Shown in pieces: positions 61,802 to 64,000 of a DNA stretch of 64,000 nt. The stretch comes from Mesorhizobium wenxiniae (GTDB lineage: Bacteria > Pseudomonadota > Alphaproteobacteria > Rhizobiales > Rhizobiaceae). The notes beneath the pieces are model-generated. The model was not told where the DNA came from and made no database searches. It saw only the letters and a program-made list of their open reading frames with translations. How positions within the stretch are numbered: the first letter of the stretch is position 1; every line of letters starts with the position of its first letter. Both the position numbers and the translations under genes were made by a program. Location: contig NZ_NPKH01000027.1 of NCBI RefSeq assembly GCF_002284535.1, forward strand, positions 1 through 64,000, written 5' to 3'.

Positions 61802-62509
61802 CTACAACGCAATCGTCCCACCGATCTCCGGCAACGCCACCTTCACGCCGGATCCCTCCAACCCTGCGACAAACTTGTCGGCGGTCTGGTCGATGATCGG
61901 GAACGTGCCGAAGTGACTGGGGATGACCGTCTCAAACTGAAAGAAGCGTCGGCAGGCAAGGGCTGCCACCGCGCCACCCATGGTGAAGCGGTCGCCAATC
62001 GGCACAATACCGATCTTCGGTTCATGCAATTCGTTGATCAGCGCCATGTCGGAAAAGATGTCGGTGTCGCCCATGTGATAGAGCGTCTTGTCTTCCGGAA
62101 AATGCAGGACGAGGCCGCCTGGATTGCCGAGATAGGTGTTCAGGCCATTGTTTCCCGGGAACGACGATGAATGCAGCGCCTGGACGAAGGTGGTGGTGAA
62201 ACCGCCGCAATCCACGGTGCCGCCGATATTGCCGGGATTGATCTTCTTGTCGCTGGCGCCCCTGCCGACCAGGTACATGCAGACCTCGAAATTGGCGACC
62301 AGCATAGCGCCGCTTTTCCCAAGCACTTCGAGCGCACCGCTGATGTGATCGCTATGGCCATGGGTCAAAAGAACATGCGTGACCCCTTCCGCCGGTCCTT
62401 CCCAGCCGCTCGTCCATGACGGATTGCCGATCAGATAGGGATCGATGAGGATTTTCGCGTCGGTGGTTTCGATGCGGAATGCGGAATGTCCGTACCAGGT
62501 CAGTTTCAT
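61802..62509 (-). CDS. UPF0173 metal-dependent hydrolase
   Basis: The 235-residue metallo-beta-lactamase-fold protein starts MKLTWYGHSAFRIE and has the zinc motif THGHSDHISGAL, then YHMGDTDIFSDM and VIPSHFGTFPIID. The family includes YtkL-like hydrolases whose substrate is unknown. The ATG at 62509 gives the standard start. It is divergent from ruvX. Confidence 0.92.
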   Translation of the reverse strand: MKLTWYGHSAFRIETTDAKILIDPYLIGNPSWTSGWEGPAEGVTHVLLTHGHSDHISGALEVLGKSGAMLVANFEVCMYLVGRGASDKKINPGNIGGTVDCGGFTTTFVQALHSSSFPGNNGLNTYLGNPGGLVLHFPEDKTLYHMGDTDIFSDMALINELHEPKIGIVPIGDRFTMGGAVAALACRRFFQFETVIPSHFGTFPIIDQTADKFVAGLEGSGVKVALPEIGGTIAL

Positions 62510-62579
62510 GAATGCCTTCCTCGATTTTTGCTTCGCCAAAGGATAGAACGCCGGCAGTGAAATTAAAGTCCCACGGCGT

Positions 62580-63083
62580 GTGGTCCAAGGAAGGCCGTTG
62601 AGCATCATCACCATCGAAGAGTTGCCGGCGCGGCTCAGCGGCGGCAAGACGCTGGCCGGGCTCGACCTCGGCGACAAGACCATCGGCGTGGCGGTTTCCG
62701 ACAGGGGCTTTGCCTTCGCCCATCCGCGTCCGGTCATCATGCGCAGGAAATTCTCGCTGGATGCAGCTGTGCTGCTCGCCTTGCTGCAGAAAGAGAACGT
62801 CGGCGCCGTGGTGCTCGGCCTGCCGATCAACATGGGCGGGTCGGAAGGCCCGCGCGCCCAGAAATCCCGCGCCTTCGCCCGCAACATGGCTGGTGTGACC
62901 GACCTGCCCTTCGTTTTGTGGGACGAGCGACTGTCGACGGTGGCGGCTGAGCGGACGTTGATCGAGATGGATTTTTCGCGCCGCAAACGCGCCGGCAAGA
63001 TCGATTCGGCCGCGGCGGCCTTTATTCTGCAGGGCGTTCTCGACCGGCTTCAGGCGCTCGGCGTCGATGCTTGGCCGAAATAG
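62580..63083 (+). CDS. ruvX: Holliday junction resolvase RuvX (YqgF)
   Basis: The ~167-residue RNase H-fold protein has LAGLDLGDKTIGVAVSD (first acidic residue), AVVLGLPINMGGSEG, WDERLST (second acidic residue) and KIDSAAAAFILQGVLD. It is implicated in 16S rRNA 5' end processing and Holliday junction resolution. The start is GTG at 62580 or TTG at 62598 (after GGAAGG). Its end overlaps the convergent DUF6105 gene. Confidence 0.9.
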   Translation: MVQGRPLSIITIEELPARLSGGKTLAGLDLGDKTIGVAVSDRGFAFAHPRPVIMRRKFSLDAAVLLALLQKENVGAVVLGLPINMGGSEGPRAQKSRAFARNMAGVTDLPFVLWDERLSTVAAERTLIEMDFSRRKRAGKIDSAAAAFILQGVLDRLQALGVDAWPK

Positions 63084-63361
63084 CGGTCGCGCATTATCCT
63101 GATCCAGCTGCCGATCACCCGGCGGCGGCGGAACGCCCAAAATGCCATGAGCAGCAGACTGTCGAAGATGCAGGCCTTTGCCACCATGCCGGGAATGAGC
63201 ACCGGATCAATGCCGAGCATCTCCCCATAAAGCTGGAAGACGAGGTCATGCAATTGGCGGCTCAGCATGACATAACCGAAATTGATGTCGTTGAGCGACA
63301 GGAAGAACCACCCCCAGAACAGGGCGAGCGGCGCCGCCCATAGCGCGAACAAGGTACGCAT
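63050..63361 (-). CDS. DUF6105 family small membrane protein
   Basis: The 103-residue protein has two membrane segments (residues ~3-22 and ~60-78) flanking FFLSLNDINFGYVMLSRQLHDLVFQLYGEM, which I associate with the rhizobial DUF6105 family. Function unknown. Its start overlaps the stop of the upstream gene by one base (TGATG). Confidence 0.65.
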   Translation of the reverse strand: MRTLFALWAAPLALFWGWFFLSLNDINFGYVMLSRQLHDLVFQLYGEMLGIDPVLIPGMVAKACIFDSLLLMAFWAFRRRRVIGSWIRIMRDRYFGQASTPSA

Positions 63362-63939
63362 CAGCGGCCATCCCTCAAGTTCGTGTCCGGCCTCAAGTTC
63401 GTGTCCAGCCGGCCGGAAATGCGCGAGAGCGCCGAGTTGTGCGCCGCCGCCTTCGCCATCACATGCGCGGCGGCACGGATTTCACCCGTGCCCGGAACCG
63501 CTGCGGCGAGGGCCGACCGCCACTCTGCGAGCATGGCGACATAGGACGCCAGCAGCGCCGCCAGTTGCACCGCGACAACCATGAACAGCCCGCTGATGCC
63601 CTGCGCGGCGCCGCCGACGACAATCAGCGACAATACGCCGGAGGCGGAGATGAAGGCGACCCGCACGACGCTGTCGGTGGCGTCCGGATTTGTCGGATCG
63701 CTAAACAGAGTCTCGACAAAGGCCCAGCAGAACAGCACCGCTACGACCAGCAGCGCTACAGCAAGCGGTGCCACGACAACGGCGCTTTCGAGGTCGGCGA
63801 AGCGGGTGTTCTGGACGGCGACGCCGAGCACGCCAAGCGCTGCCGCAACACCGCGATTCCCGTCGATGCAGAGGAACGCCAGCAGGGCGAAAACGACCGC
63901 CCAGTGCAAGGCCAGAAAGGAGCTCAATATATGCCGCAT
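63361..63939 (-). CDS. Membrane protein of unknown function
   Basis: The ~192-residue protein has four to five membrane segments (for example WAVVFALLAFLCI, VVAPLAVALLVVAVLFCWAFV, VAFISASGVLSLIVV, LFMVVAVQLAALLASYV). The soluble C-terminus ends in a small tandem RLDTNLRPDTNLR. I do not recognise a family. The ATG at 63939 was preferred because it opens the first membrane segment; the frame also contains an ATG at 63987. It is coupled to the DUF6105 gene. Confidence 0.65.
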   Translation of the reverse strand: MRHILSSFLALHWAVVFALLAFLCIDGNRGVAAALGVLGVAVQNTRFADLESAVVVAPLAVALLVVAVLFCWAFVETLFSDPTNPDATDSVVRVAFISASGVLSLIVVGGAAQGISGLFMVVAVQLAALLASYVAMLAEWRSALAAAVPGTGEIRAAAHVMAKAAAHNSALSRISGRLDTNLRPDTNLRDGR

Positions 63940-64000
63940 GGCGTTCCTGCTTCCGTAAACAGGACAGTGGGCTTTGCGGCCCGCCACCGCAATGGAAACC

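Overview
This 64-kb window is a chromosomal segment of a GC-rich alphaproteobacterium of the order Hyphomicrobiales (Rhizobiales), most likely Mesorhizobium or a close relative. The evidence is the order of the housekeeping genes (trpD-trpC-moaC-moeA-lexA, comEC/gltX/gltA, and rpsB-tsf-pyrH-frr-uppS-cdsA-rseP-bamA-lpxD-fabZ-lpxA-lpxI-lpxB), several DUF982 genes (a family typical of rhizobia), an EipB/DUF1849 envelope protein, a GTTC-N7-GTTC SOS box at lexA, and a GatA with an insertion I associate with Mesorhizobium. Family names come from reading the translations; no database search was run.

Bases 1-12,000 are an accessory region. Two tandem paralogous genes, the first cut by the window edge, encode proteins with a glycosidase-like N-terminal domain followed by 86-residue RTX-like calcium-binding modules and a probable type I secretion C-terminus. 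Their downstream flanks, including a terminator and a DUF982 gene, are also duplicated. In the first copy this flank is interrupted by an AT-richer segment with an FkbM-type methyltransferase, and the truncated DUF982 remnant lies beside a 3' fragment of a tRNA-Arg gene, as at a genomic-island scar. A carbohydrate cluster follows: a GT4 glycosyltransferase, a glycogen-debranching-like enzyme broken by two compensating frameshifts, a membrane-anchored GT20 (trehalose-phosphate-synthase-like) enzyme and a translationally coupled orphan winged-helix domain. A third DUF982 gene closes the region.

Bases 12,180-17,250 (minus strand) carry tpiA, secG, an L,D-transpeptidase, pyrG and a DUF1697 gene. 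Bases 17,390-23,760 (plus strand) carry ppiD, trpD, trpC, moaC, moeA and lexA. ComEC (minus) converges on lexA and appears frameshifted near its end. gltX and gltA follow on the plus strand.

Bases 29,300-42,850 (minus strand) form the envelope and translation superoperon: rpsB, tsf, pyrH, frr, uppS, cdsA, rseP, bamA, lpxD, fabZ, lpxA, lpxI, lpxB. It links translation, undecaprenyl and phospholipid synthesis, outer-membrane assembly and lipid A synthesis.

Bases 43,000-64,000 are mixed core genes: an acyltransferase, eipB, RidA, a glycerophosphodiesterase, a FemAB-like protein, HIT, clpA/clpS, a phasin with palindromic operators, a D,D-carboxypeptidase with a SPOR domain, a J-domain/VWA pair, sdaA, DUF599, YdcF, gatA and gatC, a UPF0173 hydrolase, ruvX and small membrane proteins.

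Four copies of a roughly 105-bp double-hairpin repeat are scattered through the core region. Their stems vary with compensating base changes, and some copies supply the 3' ends of genes.
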